Under the pieces are notes generated by a model. The model did not search any database, was not told the DNA's origin, and saw only the letters and a list, made by a program, of their open reading frames with translations. 64,000 bases of DNA from Dietzia sp. JS16-p6b (lineage in GTDB: Bacteria > Actinomycetota > Actinomycetes > Mycobacteriales > Mycobacteriaceae), in assembly GCF_003052165.1 (NCBI RefSeq), contig NZ_CP024869.1:3656310-3720309 (forward strand). Reading direction: 5' to 3'. The translations under genes and the position numbers were made by a program. Positions 26,278 through 34,780 of this stretch are shown here, piece by piece (position 1 is the stretch's first letter; the number at the start of each line of letters is the position of its first letter).

Positions 26278-26840
26278 ACGCAGTGCTCGTGGTGGTCGTG
26301 GTGCTCCTGGCGTGTCTCGCCCTCGTGGTCGGGGTCACCGGCCTGTTGGGACTGCTCGGTCGACTGCCGGGTAACGGCGTTCTTGGCGTCCGCACCCCGG
26401 AGACCCGCCGCTCCCCCGAGGCCTGGACGCTCGCCAACCGCGCGGCCGGGCCCGCCCTTCTCGGCTCCGGCCTGATGCTCCTGCTCGGTGCGCTGGGCGT
26501 GGGTCTGATCGGGGGTTGGGTGGGTGGACTCGTCGTCGTCGTCGCCCTTCTGGGTGCGCTCGTCCTGCTCAGCGTCGCCGGCCTCGCCGGCTCGCGCGCC
26601 GCGGCGCTCTGGGAGGCCGCGCAGGAGGAGGACGAGGGCGGCTGCGGCTGTGGTTCCGGGGGCGGATGCGGCGGCCACTCCGCCGGCGACACCGACCCAC
26701 CGGACGCACCCGGCGCGGGTACCTGCGGCGACTCCCCCACCGACCCCGCGGACCCCGCCGCCGACTGCGGCGTGACCGGCGGCTGCGGATCGTGCGCCCT
26801 GCAGGGCATGTGTGAATCGGAGAGCGCCACCACCCGGTAG
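26274..26840 (+). CDS. SdpI family membrane protein with Cys-rich tail
   Basis: 188 residues. Three hydrophobic segments and the family signature GVLGVRTPETRRSPEAWTLANR, as in SdpI immunity proteins (which protect Bacillus against the SdpC toxin) and their many actinobacterial relatives of unknown function. The last about 65 residues are cytoplasmic-looking and unusual: Gly-rich with eight Cys (GGCGCGSGGGCGG, TCGD, DCGV, GGCGSC, GMCE). They could bind metal or form disulfides. Co-transcribed with MarR by GTGA overlap. No sdpC-like toxin is nearby. Confidence 0.75.
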   Translation: MNAVLVVVVVLLACLALVVGVTGLLGLLGRLPGNGVLGVRTPETRRSPEAWTLANRAAGPALLGSGLMLLLGALGVGLIGGWVGGLVVVVALLGALVLLSVAGLAGSRAAALWEAAQEEDEGGCGCGSGGGCGGHSAGDTDPPDAPGAGTCGDSPTDPADPAADCGVTGGCGSCALQGMCESESATTR

Positions 26841-26954
26841 GACAGCGCGGGGAGGCCGGTGTGGGGCCCGCGTCCCGGCCCGACCGGTGGCCCGCTTCCC
26901 GCACGCTGCCTACGGTCAGAGGTCCATCCGACCCACATCGTGAAGGAGCTCGCC

Positions 26955-27533
26955 ATGGCCCAGAAGTCCACGACAGAGTCCAACAAGGACGTCGTCGACA
27001 TCCTCACCGCCGACCATCGCGAGATGATCGGGCTGATCGAGATGATCGAGGAGACCACCGACCCCAAGGAGCGCCGTTCGCTGGCCGACTCCGTGATCGC
27101 CGAGGTGACCCGGCACTCGGTGGCCGAGGAGCTGTTCGTCTACCCCGTCTACGAGCGCGAGGTCCCGGACGGCACCGAGGAGGTCGAGCACGACAAGGAG
27201 GAGCACCAGGAGATCGAAGAGGTGATGAAGGAACTCGAGGGCGTGGATGCCGAGAGCGCCGAGTTCATGGCCCTGGTCAAGCGGTTCAAGGAGCTTCTCG
27301 ACCACCACGCCGACGACGAGGAGACCGACCAGTTCCCCAAGCTGCGGGCGGCCGTCTCCGCCGAGGATCTGCTCGACCTGGGCCGCAAGGTCGAGGCGGC
27401 CAAGACCATCGCCCCCACCCGGCCGCACCCCGGGTCGCCGCACTCCGAGCTGTTCCACATGACGCTCGGGCCCGGTGTCGGCATGGTGGACCGGCTCCGC
27501 GACGCCCTGAGCGGTCGACTCAAGAACACCTGA
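26955..27533 (+). CDS. hemerythrin HHE domain protein
   Basis: 192 residues, four-helix hemerythrin-like domain that binds a di-iron centre or senses oxygen or nitric oxide. The metal-ligand pattern is TADHREM (His), HSVAEELFVYP (His, Glu), HDKEEHQEIEEVMKEL (two His, Glu) and LLDHHADDEE. The start is the ATG with AAGGAGCT upstream. A C-terminal tail of about 60 residues carries no known motif. Followed by two DUF202 genes on the opposite strand. Confidence 0.85.
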   Translation: MAQKSTTESNKDVVDILTADHREMIGLIEMIEETTDPKERRSLADSVIAEVTRHSVAEELFVYPVYEREVPDGTEEVEHDKEEHQEIEEVMKELEGVDAESAEFMALVKRFKELLDHHADDEETDQFPKLRAAVSAEDLLDLGRKVEAAKTIAPTRPHPGSPHSELFHMTLGPGVGMVDRLRDALSGRLKNT

Positions 27534-27594
27534 TCGGCGCCGATCGTCCCGGGCCAGGTGCGGGTGCGGATGTCCCCCGGGCCGTGTGCTCCTG

Positions 27595-27963
27595 CTACGA
27601 CAGCACCCGCACCAGGACGGCGGCGAGGCCGCACCCGGCCATCACCAGCACCATCACCACCAGCCCGATGTTGTAGCGGGCCTGGGTCTGCTGGACCTCG
27701 CCCGCCCGGACGAACCGCCCCACCCGTTGCTCGTGGTGCCGCTGCACCCTGAGCAGCGCGAGAAGCGGGACCACCAAGAGGGTGGCGAAGACGGCCGCCC
27801 AGATCCACGCGGTCTCCGCGATCAGCTTGGCCACGAGGATGATGTTGACGGTCACCACGGCCCAGGTCCGAGCCCACGACAGACTGGTGCGCTCGGCCTG
27901 CAGGCCGACATCGGGCGGCACGGCCTCTGGGCGCACACCGATCCGCCGCCGCGGAACGCTCAT
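27595..27963 (-). CDS. DUF202 family membrane protein
   Basis: 122 residues with three membrane segments. GLQAERTSLSWARTWAVVTVN at the N-terminus is the DUF202 signature (ERT-x-L-x-W-x-R). Start ATG overlaps the stop of the upstream DUF202 gene by 4 bp (ATGA), so it is the second cistron of the pair. Function unknown. Confidence 0.8.
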   Translation of the reverse strand: MSVPRRRIGVRPEAVPPDVGLQAERTSLSWARTWAVVTVNIILVAKLIAETAWIWAAVFATLLVVPLLALLRVQRHHEQRVGRFVRAGEVQQTQARYNIGLVVMVLVMAGCGLAAVLVRVLS

Positions 27964-28343
27964 GCGATGGTGCCACCGAGGATCGCGAGGACCAGCAGGA
28001 TCGCACCGATCGCGATACCCAGCACCAGGAGGATCGACGCCTGCGGGACCGGAAGCGGTTTGTTGTGGCGCATCGAGGCCTCGATCCGGATCCACCGTCG
28101 GAACGACACGGTGGCCAACAGGGCCGCCATCACCAGCAGGACACAGGCCAGCGGAGTGCGGATGATCTCCGGGATCTCGTCCCCGGCGAAGGCCTCCATC
28201 GCCACGGCTCCCGCCATCAGGCCGAGGCTCGTGCGGATCCACGCCAGGAAGGTCCGCTCGTTGGCGAGCGTGAACCGCGGATCCGGCTCCTCTCCGTCGC
28301 GTAGCGACCTGGGCCGCCATCCCTGGCGGGCGGTGTCTGTCAT
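27960..28343 (-). CDS. DUF202 family membrane protein (YidH-like)
   Basis: 127 residues, three membrane helices. LANERTFLAWIRTSLGLMAGAVAME is the family signature, here in its classical form. A TAGGCT -10 element lies 6 nt before the ATG, so the pair is transcribed from a leaderless promoter. It is the first of two translationally coupled DUF202 proteins, which might form a hetero-oligomer. Confidence 0.85.
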   Translation of the reverse strand: MTDTARQGWRPRSLRDGEEPDPRFTLANERTFLAWIRTSLGLMAGAVAMEAFAGDEIPEIIRTPLACVLLVMAALLATVSFRRWIRIEASMRHNKPLPVPQASILLVLGIAIGAILLVLAILGGTIA

Positions 28344-28449
28344 GCTCCGAGCCTATCGGGCGGCACCGGGGGTCCCGCGCCTGCCGGGACCTCACCCGTC
28401 CCGGGGCCTCGCCCAGACCTCCCGTGCCGCGGAGTGGTGAGATGGGCCG

Positions 28450-29433
28450 ATGAGATTCCTGCGACGCCTCCGGATCGAGCCGTTCATCCTGGCGATCCTG
28501 GCCGCCGTCGTGGTGGCGACGCTGTTGCCGGCCACCGGCGGGGCCGCCACAGCGCTCGGTTGGATCACGACCATCGGGATCGCCGTCTTGTTCTTCCTCT
28601 ACGGCGCGCGGCTGGAACCCCGCGAACTCCTGGCCGGCCTCAGGCACTGGCGGCTGCACTCCGTGGTGCTCGCCGCGACGTTCCTGCTGTTCCCGGCACT
28701 CGGCCTGCTGGGCAGCTGGGCCCTCACGCCGGTGCTCGGCGGGCCGCTGGCCGCCGGGTTCCTCTTCCTCACGCTCGTGCCGTCGACCGTGCAGTCCTCG
28801 ATCACGTTCGTCGCGATCGCCCGCGGCCACGTCAGTGCGGCCGTGGTCTCGGCGTCGGTGTCCAACCTCCTCGGGGTGGTCCTCACTCCCCTGTTGGTCT
28901 TCGCCCTCATGACCAGGGACGGAGCGGTGGTGATCACGTGGGACTCGGTCGGGAAGATCGCCCTGCAGCTGCTGCTGCCGTTCGTGCTGGGCCAGCTGCT
29001 GCGACGGTGGGTCCTGCCGGTCATCTCCAGGATCAGGCGGCTGGCGCTGTTCGACAAGTCGGTGATCGTCCTGATCGTCTACGCGGCGTTCTCCGAGGGA
29101 GTCGCCGACGACATCTGGTCGAGGGTCGGACCGGCCCAGCTGACGTGGCTGATCGCCGCGTGCTGCGTCCTGCTCGCGGTGGTGCTGGGGCTGACCGAAC
29201 TGATCTCCCGCGCGCTCGGGTTCGCCGACCGGGACAAGAGGGTCGTGCAGTTCTGCGGGTCCAAGAAGTCACTGGCCACCGGGCTTCCCATGGCCGCTGT
29301 GCTGTTCGTCGGCCAACCCGTCGGGCTCCTGGTGCTCCCCCTGATGCTGTTCCACCAGATCCAGCTCATCGTGTGTGCCTGGTTGGCGGGTCACTACGGA
29401 CGGGCGGAGGGAACCGAGGCGCCCGCGGCGTGA
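28450..29433 (+). CDS. bile acid:sodium symporter family transporter
   Basis: 327 residues, about ten membrane segments in the BART/SBF-like fold. FLYGARLEPREL after helix 2, LTLVPSTVQSSITF in helix 4 and FCGSKKSLATGLPMAAVLF toward the end are the family signatures (the inner QSS/SKKSLATG crossover). Substrate may be an organic anion or bile-acid-like steroid; it cannot be set from the sequence. ATG start. Convergent with the dehalogenase-like gene. Confidence 0.8.
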   Translation: MRFLRRLRIEPFILAILAAVVVATLLPATGGAATALGWITTIGIAVLFFLYGARLEPRELLAGLRHWRLHSVVLAATFLLFPALGLLGSWALTPVLGGPLAAGFLFLTLVPSTVQSSITFVAIARGHVSAAVVSASVSNLLGVVLTPLLVFALMTRDGAVVITWDSVGKIALQLLLPFVLGQLLRRWVLPVISRIRRLALFDKSVIVLIVYAAFSEGVADDIWSRVGPAQLTWLIAACCVLLAVVLGLTELISRALGFADRDKRVVQFCGSKKSLATGLPMAAVLFVGQPVGLLVLPLMLFHQIQLIVCAWLAGHYGRAEGTEAPAA

Positions 29434-29483
29434 CAACCCGTCCGGGGCCAGGGCGTGAGCACCCCAGCCCGCCGTGAGAGCGG

Positions 29484-30335
29484 TCAACCCCGGTGCGCGT
29501 CGAGGAACTCCCGGAGCGCGGCCGCCACCTCGGCGGGGCGTTCCTCCGGGGCGAAGTGGCCGCACTGCTCGATCACGTGCAGCGCGCTGCCCGGGATCGC
29601 CTGCTGCAGCCGGTGGGCGTGGTCGATGACCTGCCAGGTGTCGTCCGCACCCCAGATCAGTTGGACCGGGACCCGGCCCAGCGTGTCCAACTGGTCGCTG
29701 ATCTCCATGGTGTGGACGGGGTCGTAGTGCGCCACCTGGTGCTGGAACAGACTCGGTTGACCGATCGGACCGCTGATGATGTCCACGTAGATCCGAAGGG
29801 CCTCCGGGTCGAACCCCGAGGGGTCGCTGTGGGTGGACAGCAACCACTCCCGGAAATGCTCGCGGTGCTCGTCGTCGGGCTTCTTCGCCAGCACCTCCAG
29901 CCCGTCGGCCATCTGTTGCCGGGTGCGCTCGGAGGGATAGGAGTCGAAGCTCACGACGTCGATCAGCGTCAGCGTGCGCAGGCGCTCGGCCGAGCGGACC
30001 CCGAACCGTTGGGCGACGCCGCCGCCGATATCGTGCGCGGCCAGGTGGAACGTCTCCAACCCCCACAGGTCGAGAAGTCCCTCGAGGACGGCGACCTGCC
30101 CGGTGATCGACGTGTCCACGGCCGGGTCGCGCGGCCTCTCGGACAGGCCGTAGCCCAGCAGGTCGAAGACGTGGGCGCGGTACCCGGCGTCGACGAGCCG
30201 GGGCACGACGTTCCGCCAGATGTACGACGATGACGGGGTGCCGTGCACCAGCACTACGGGCTCCCCGGCCCCGTGGACGCCGTGGGCGACGCGGTGGCCG
30301 TCGATGATCGCGTGCTGGTCGACGACGTGATCCAT
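29484..30335 (-). CDS. haloalkane dehalogenase/epoxide hydrolase-like alpha/beta hydrolase
   Basis: 283 residues. The nucleophile elbow is AHDIGGG with Asp102, so this is an Asp-nucleophile enzyme. HGTPSSSYIW is the oxyanion loop, IWGADDTW supplies the acid, and EQCGHFAPEERP the His. The halide-binding residues cannot be judged. The start ATG is 4 nt after the stop of the DJ-1/PfpI gene, forming an operon; detoxification of reactive electrophiles is a shared theme but is inferred. Confidence 0.75.
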   Translation of the reverse strand: MDHVVDQHAIIDGHRVAHGVHGAGEPVVLVHGTPSSSYIWRNVVPRLVDAGYRAHVFDLLGYGLSERPRDPAVDTSITGQVAVLEGLLDLWGLETFHLAAHDIGGGVAQRFGVRSAERLRTLTLIDVVSFDSYPSERTRQQMADGLEVLAKKPDDEHREHFREWLLSTHSDPSGFDPEALRIYVDIISGPIGQPSLFQHQVAHYDPVHTMEISDQLDTLGRVPVQLIWGADDTWQVIDHAHRLQQAIPGSALHVIEQCGHFAPEERPAEVAAALREFLDAHRG

Positions 30336-30339
30336 CGGC

Positions 30340-31041
30340 TCAGCCGGCGAGGTCCGCGATGAGCCGCTCGGCCAGTTCGGCGGACGACTGCGGGTTCTGC
30401 CCGGTGTAGAGGTTCCGGTCCACCACGACGTACGAACCCCACGGCTCGGGAGCCTTGGAGTAGTCGGCACCCAGCTCCACCAGCTTGTCCTCCAGGAGCC
30501 AGGGGGCGTTGGCGGCCAGACCGACCTGCTCCTCCTCGACGTTGGAGAAACCGGTGACCCGGAATCCGGCGAACGGTGAGGACGCCGGGTCCTCGGACGC
30601 GGCGAGCAGCGCCGCCGGGGCGTGGCAGAGCAGTGCCAGGGGTGACCCGGCGCTGACGCGCTCGGTGAGGATGGTGCCGGACACGCTGTCCACGGCCAGA
30701 TCCTCGAGCGGGCCGTGTCCACCGGGGTAGAAGACCAGGTCGAAGTCCTCGTGGGCCACGGAGGCGAGATCGACGGGTGTGGTGAGAACCGGCTCGAGAC
30801 GGTCGAGTGAGGCCTTGACCTTCTCGAGGGTCTCCGGGTCGCCTGCCCCCTCGTCGAGGCTCGCCTGATCAACCGTCGGGGCGCGCCCACCGGGAGTGGC
30901 CACCGTGACGTCCCAACCGGCGCCCGTGAATACCTCGTAGGGGGTCACGAACTCCTCGGCCCAGAATCCGGTGGGGTGCGCGGATCCGTCCTTGAGGGTC
31001 CAGTGGTCGGCGGCGGACAGGATCATGAGAACGCTGGTCAT
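30340..31041 (-). CDS. DJ-1/PfpI family protein (type 1 glutamine amidotransferase-like)
   Basis: 233 residues, DJ-1/Hsp31-like. The nucleophile elbow is ALLCHAPAAL with Cys139-His140 and the FYPGGHG loop upstream; FWAEE carries the conserved acidic partner. Members of this clade act as glutathione-independent glyoxalases or deglycases. A TAGGGT -10 element lies 7 nt before the ATG. Operon with the dehalogenase-like gene 4 nt downstream. Confidence 0.8.
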   Translation of the reverse strand: MTSVLMILSAADHWTLKDGSAHPTGFWAEEFVTPYEVFTGAGWDVTVATPGGRAPTVDQASLDEGAGDPETLEKVKASLDRLEPVLTTPVDLASVAHEDFDLVFYPGGHGPLEDLAVDSVSGTILTERVSAGSPLALLCHAPAALLAASEDPASSPFAGFRVTGFSNVEEEQVGLAANAPWLLEDKLVELGADYSKAPEPWGSYVVVDRNLYTGQNPQSSAELAERLIADLAG

Positions 31042-31116
31042 GGGCGCGACCCTACGGAGGTCGGGCTGAACCGCAACTGAACACTGCGGCGGTGAACTGC
31101 GTCACGCGTAGCCCAT

Positions 31117-31134
31117 GATGTGGGAATTCACATC
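31117..31134. promoter_or_regulatory. 18-bp palindrome upstream of the DJ-1 gene
   Basis: GATGTG-N6-CACATC, a perfect inverted repeat with a GGAATT centre, 76 bp before the DJ-1 start. The region 31042-31377 otherwise holds no gene; an imperfect repeat GTTGAC...GTCAAC at 31202-31226 is the only other structure seen. Confidence 0.35.
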
Positions 31135-31377
31135 TTGTCGACTCTTCGCACCTCACCGGTCGTGTCGGGCTCACTACCTGGGCCGACGATGCCGGACCGA
31201 TGTTGACGCTGTATCAGCAGGTCAACGTGTCGCGCGTGGTCCGTCATGCTTAGTCGACGAAGCAATTGTCCACCCGGGGACGCCACCTTAATGTTCTCGC
31301 CGCATCAGCACAGCAGCACCCACGCCGGGAGCCGAGGCTTCCGGCGGCACACTTCGGACGCGACGACAAGGGCGGGC

Positions 31378-31929
31378 ATGCACAACGACATTGCGAAGGC
31401 GGCGCGCCGTCCGGGCATCGCCGCGGTCATACTGGCCGGTCTCGCACTGGCGGGGGTCACCGGAGGAGCGGTGGCCGCGATCCTCTCGGCAGAAGGTGCA
31501 GGGACCGACATACGGGCGGTCTCGTCCGAGGCTCCGGCCGCTCAGGCCGGGCTGACCACCTCGGCCCGCCCACTCCCGGACCCCACTTCCGCACGACGAA
31601 CCACTCCTGCCGCGACGTCCACCGCACCGACCACGCGGAGCTCGACAGCGCCAATCAGTTCCACTGCCGCACCTCCGGCGCCGGGCGCGGTACCCGCGGC
31701 GGCGCCCGCAGCAGAGCCCGTGCCCGCCCGCGTGGCTCCGGCTCCAGCACCGGCCCCGGCCCCGGCCCCCGCCCCGGCGAGGCAGCCGTACCGGCCCGCC
31801 ACTGTAATCCCGCCGGCGCCGCCGCCCCCTCCGGCGCCCCCCGAGTTCCGATTCCCCGATCTCCACCTCGACCGCGCGCCGGTGGTCCCGCAGGACCCGA
31901 TTCCACTCAACCCGATTCGCATCGGCTGA
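31378..31929 (+). CDS. Pro/Ala-rich envelope protein with N-terminal membrane anchor
   Basis: 183 residues. A single hydrophobic segment (IAAVILAGLALAGVTGGAVAAIL) near residues 15-37 acts as a signal anchor, followed by a Thr/Ser/Pro/Ala-rich stalk with an APAPAPAPAPAP run and a short charged end FPDLHLDRAPVVPQDPIPL. Probably surface-exposed and flexible, possibly glycosylated. Chosen start is the ATG preceded by AGGGCGGGC; two in-frame ATGs at 31246 and 31291 would add charged residues before the anchor. Co-directional with the next gene after 40 bp. Unknown function. Confidence 0.6.
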   Translation: MHNDIAKAARRPGIAAVILAGLALAGVTGGAVAAILSAEGAGTDIRAVSSEAPAAQAGLTTSARPLPDPTSARRTTPAATSTAPTTRSSTAPISSTAAPPAPGAVPAAAPAAEPVPARVAPAPAPAPAPAPAPARQPYRPATVIPPAPPPPPAPPEFRFPDLHLDRAPVVPQDPIPLNPIRIG

Positions 31930-31969
31930 CCACACCGCTCGCCAGCACACAGAAAGAGGAGAAGTCGTC

Positions 31970-32293
31970 ATGGATCCCATTTCACTGATCGCCATAGTCG
32001 GCGCCGGAATCATTCAGGCGCTCGTCGGAATGGGTGCCTCGGCGGCACCCGTCGCCGGAGCGGCGATCGCCGCTGGCCCAGTCGTCACCGCGGCCACCGC
32101 GATCGGGGCCCCGGTCGCCGCGGGGGTGGTCGCTGGTTCTGCAGCGCCCGCAGGACTCATCGCGGCTGATCCGCATGCGGCGCTCGGCGCACAGAACGGA
32201 ATCAACCACGCGATCAACCAGGCGCAGGAGAGCTTCGCCGGATCGGTCAACGGGCTAGACATTCCCGGCCTTCCGCAGATCCACTTCAATTGA
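31970..32293 (+). CDS. small Ala/Gly-rich hydrophobic protein
   Basis: 107 residues. Continuous hydrophobic, Ala/Val/Gly-rich residues 1-70 (IAIVGAGIIQALVG, GAAIAAGPVVTAATAI, AAGVVAGSAAPAGL), then a polar amphipathic end GINHAINQAQESFAGSVNGLD. It has AGAGGAG-type binding site upstream of the ATG. It may insert in the membrane or mycomembrane, and its pairing with the Pro-rich anchor protein suggests a joint envelope role. Terminated by a hairpin at 32309. Not recognised. Confidence 0.6.
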   Translation: MDPISLIAIVGAGIIQALVGMGASAAPVAGAAIAAGPVVTAATAIGAPVAAGVVAGSAAPAGLIAADPHAALGAQNGINHAINQAQESFAGSVNGLDIPGLPQIHFN

Positions 32294-32308
32294 CGCCGAC
32301 CTCGACCG

Positions 32309-32349
32309 CGCCCTGCGGCCTCCGACTCCGGTTGGGTGGCCGCAGGGCG
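32309..32349 (+). terminator. hairpin terminator
   Basis: CGCCCTGCGGCC pairs with GGCCGCAGGGCG around a 17-nt loop, 15 nt after the stop of the small hydrophobic protein gene and 20 bp before the GNAT start. No T-tract. Confidence 0.55.
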
Positions 32350-32368
32350 GCGGTGCTTGAATAGCGCG

Positions 32369-32926
32369 ATGACCAGCGTGACCTATCTGCAGCAGACCGA
32401 CGCGTCGTGGTTGCGCCCGGCACGCCGCGCAGACCTGACGATCTCCCGGGTCTTCCCGGCCGAGCCCGCCTTCAACTCGCAGATGTACCGCGAGATCGGC
32501 GGTGACTGGAAGTGGACCGACCGGCTCGAATGGTCTGACGGGCGCTGGGCGTCCTACTGCGCTGACCCCTGCGTCACCACCTTCCGGGCGAGCCGGGGGG
32601 GCGAGACCGCCGGATTCGCCGAACTGCGCATGAGCCCGTGCGGAGACGAACCGGGTACAGAACTCGACGACCCTGCGGACGGCGTTGATGTCGAGATCGT
32701 CTACTTCGGGCTGCTCCCCCGGTTCGCCGGCCTGGGCCTGGGCGGATGGTTCCTCTCCGAGATCACCCGTATCGCGTGGCAGGTCCCGGGGTGCCGCCGG
32801 GTCTGGCTGCACACCTGCGTGGACGACTCCCCTGCCGCGATACCGAACTACCTGTCCCGAGGTTTCGTCGAATACGCCCGGGAATCCACCGGCTGCACGG
32901 ACTGCACAGCCCTGGCCCAGGCCTGA
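32369..32926 (+). CDS. GNAT family N-acetyltransferase
   Basis: 185 residues with the GNAT core: the beta4 strand VEIVYFGLLPRFAGLGLGGWFLSEI contains the acetyl-CoA pyrophosphate loop (R-F-A-G-L-G-L-G), and VWLHTCVDDSPAAIPNYLSRGFVEY is the following strand and helix. ATG start. Substrate unknown. Convergent with the MarR gene. A 13-bp direct repeat (CTCACTGGGCTGA-like) spans the stop region. Confidence 0.8.
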   Translation: MTSVTYLQQTDASWLRPARRADLTISRVFPAEPAFNSQMYREIGGDWKWTDRLEWSDGRWASYCADPCVTTFRASRGGETAGFAELRMSPCGDEPGTELDDPADGVDVEIVYFGLLPRFAGLGLGGWFLSEITRIAWQVPGCRRVWLHTCVDDSPAAIPNYLSRGFVEYARESTGCTDCTALAQA

Positions 32927-32940
32927 GTCACTGGGCTGAC

Positions 32941-33393
32941 TCACTGGGCTGAGAGCCGACTCAGGGCCCGCCCGCTCATCCGGGAGACCAGCCTCTCCGA
33001 CACGGTGCCGAACGTCTGCAGGTCGTCGTCGTCGAGCCCCTCGAACAGCCACTCCGCCAACGCCACCCGCGCCGACACGACCTCGTCCACGATCCGACGC
33101 GACTCGTCGGTGAGGTTGACCAGCCGGACCCGCCGGTCGTCCGGCGGCATGGTCCGGACCACGTGGCCGCTCGCGACCAGACCGTCGACCAGTGCGGTGA
33201 CCTGGCGCGGTGAGCAGTCGAGGAAGGTCGCCAGCTCCACCTGCTTGCACTCGCCCTCGAGCCCCAGGACGAACAGCAACTCGAGCCGCGGAACGGTGAG
33301 GCCGTAGTTCGCCGCGGCGCGTTCGATCGATCCCGACATCTCCTCGGCCAGCATCAACGCGCGGTCGAGAATCTCACTCACGGATAGCGCCAC
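32941..33393 (-). CDS. MarR family transcriptional regulator of the CYP125-like gene
   Basis: 150 residues: winged-helix core AANYGLTVPRLELLFVLGLEGECKQVELATFLDCSPRQVTALVDGLVASGHVVR, wing PPDDRRVRLVNLTDE. A GTG at 33393 is used; a second GTG at 33381 is also possible. Divergent from the P450 gene, with a 14-bp palindrome 7 bp upstream of its start, so autoregulation and control of the P450 are likely. Confidence 0.8.
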   Translation of the reverse strand: MALSVSEILDRALMLAEEMSGSIERAAANYGLTVPRLELLFVLGLEGECKQVELATFLDCSPRQVTALVDGLVASGHVVRTMPPDDRRVRLVNLTDESRRIVDEVVSARVALAEWLFEGLDDDDLQTFGTVSERLVSRMSGRALSRLSAQ

Positions 33394-33399
33394 GTGTAT

Positions 33400-33413
33400 A
33401 TAGTTACCACTAT
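33400..33413. promoter_or_regulatory. 14-bp palindrome, candidate MarR operator
   Basis: ATAGT-N4-ACTAT lies between the divergent MarR and P450 genes, in the only AT-rich patch of that 72-bp intergenic region. Position suits control of both genes by the MarR protein. Confidence 0.5.
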
Positions 33414-33465
33414 TCACCTTTCCCACCCCTGCCGACCCGGCGGGGGACGAGGCGCAGGAGACACC

Positions 33466-34710
33466 GTGAACGTGACCATCCCGGCGGGATTCGACTTCAC
33501 CAACCCGGACCTGTTCGAGAAACGGCTCCCACACGAGGAGTGGCGCCAGCTCCGGCAGTCCGAGCCGATCCGCCGCGTCGACAAGCGGCCCGGCTCAGAC
33601 GGTTTCGACGACGACCATTACTGGCTGGTGACCAGACACGCCGACGTCAAGGAGATCTCGCGCCTCACCGGGGAGTTGTTCTCCGCGGGGGAGAACACCA
33701 TGATCCCGCGCTTCTCCGAGGGCACCGACCGCTCGATCATCGAGGCCCAGCGGGAGATGCTCGTCAACGAGGACGGCGAGATCCACAAGAAGCACCGGCG
33801 CATCATCTCCCGCGGATTCACCCCCCGAGGCGTGGCCGGGATGCGGGACGAGCTCGCCGACCGGGCGCGTCAGATCGTCACCGCCGCCGCCGAGTCGAAC
33901 GCCGACGACTTCGTCACCGCTATCGCCTCCGAGCTCCCGCTGCAGGCGATCGCGGATCTGCTGGGCGTGCCGCAGGAGGACCGCCACAAGATCTTCGAGT
34001 GGTCCAACATCATGACCAGCTACGACGCCGGCGGCGACCCGGATGCTCCCGCCATCGCGTCCATGGAACTCATCGGCTACGCCAACGCCATGGCCGAGGA
34101 CCGTGCCGCCAATCCGCGGGACGACATCGTGACGAAACTCGTCCAGGCCGACGTCGACGGCGAGCACCTGTCTGCCGAGGAGTTCGGCTGGTTCGTCACG
34201 CTCCTCGCGGTGGCCGGCAACGAAACCACCCGCAACGCCACAACCCACGGGATGGTGGCCATGCTGGAGAACCCCGACCAGTGGGAGCTGTTCAAGCGCG
34301 ACCGGCCCGAGACGGCCTACGACGAGATCCTGCGGTGGGCATCGCCGATCACCCAGTTCCAGCGCACCGCCATGGAGGACGTCGAGATCGGGGGAGTGTC
34401 CATCGCCAAAGGTGATCGCGTGCTGATCTGCTACGGGTCCGCCAACTTCGACGAGGAGGTGTTCGACGACCCGTTCACCTTCAACATTCTCCGCGATCCG
34501 AACCCGCACGTGACCTTCGGCGGCCAAGGTCCGCACTACTGCCTCGGCGCCAACCTCGCACGGATGCAGCTCGAGCTGATCTTCAACGCCGTCGCCGACT
34601 ACTTCCCCGACCTGACCTCACTCGGCGAGCCCACCCGGCTGCGGTCCGGGTGGCTCAACGGCCTCACCGAGTGGAAGGTCGAGCTGGGCGCCTGCCCCGT
34701 AGCCCGCTGA
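33466..34710 (+). CDS. cytochrome P450, CYP125-like steroid C26/C27-monooxygenase
   Basis: 414 residues. The heme ligand is Cys359 in FGGQGPHYCLGANLAR; the I-helix is AVAGNETTRN; the ExxR motif is in EILRW. It closely resembles CYP125, which starts side-chain degradation of cholesterol by hydroxylating its terminal carbon: LPLQAIADLLGVPQEDR, NPRDDIVTKLVQADVDGE, SANFDEEVFDDPFTFNILR and LRSGWLNG all match the family pattern. GTG start with AGGAG 5 nt upstream. No ferredoxin gene is adjacent. Unlike the steroid genes at 6.3 and 15.2 kb, no KstR site was found upstream; a MarR gene is divergent. Confidence 0.8.
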   Translation: MNVTIPAGFDFTNPDLFEKRLPHEEWRQLRQSEPIRRVDKRPGSDGFDDDHYWLVTRHADVKEISRLTGELFSAGENTMIPRFSEGTDRSIIEAQREMLVNEDGEIHKKHRRIISRGFTPRGVAGMRDELADRARQIVTAAAESNADDFVTAIASELPLQAIADLLGVPQEDRHKIFEWSNIMTSYDAGGDPDAPAIASMELIGYANAMAEDRAANPRDDIVTKLVQADVDGEHLSAEEFGWFVTLLAVAGNETTRNATTHGMVAMLENPDQWELFKRDRPETAYDEILRWASPITQFQRTAMEDVEIGGVSIAKGDRVLICYGSANFDEEVFDDPFTFNILRDPNPHVTFGGQGPHYCLGANLARMQLELIFNAVADYFPDLTSLGEPTRLRSGWLNGLTEWKVELGACPVAR

Positions 34711-34780
34711 GCAGCGGCTCGCTGAACGCTGGCGGCGGCGCGGGCGGGGGACAGGCCGGGCCACGCTCACCCGGCCACCC

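Noticed and set aside
31542..31922. Gly-rich frame on the minus strand opposite the Pro-rich gene
   Set aside because: It is the mirror of CCG/GCC-rich codons; the plus strand has the binding site and the membrane anchor.
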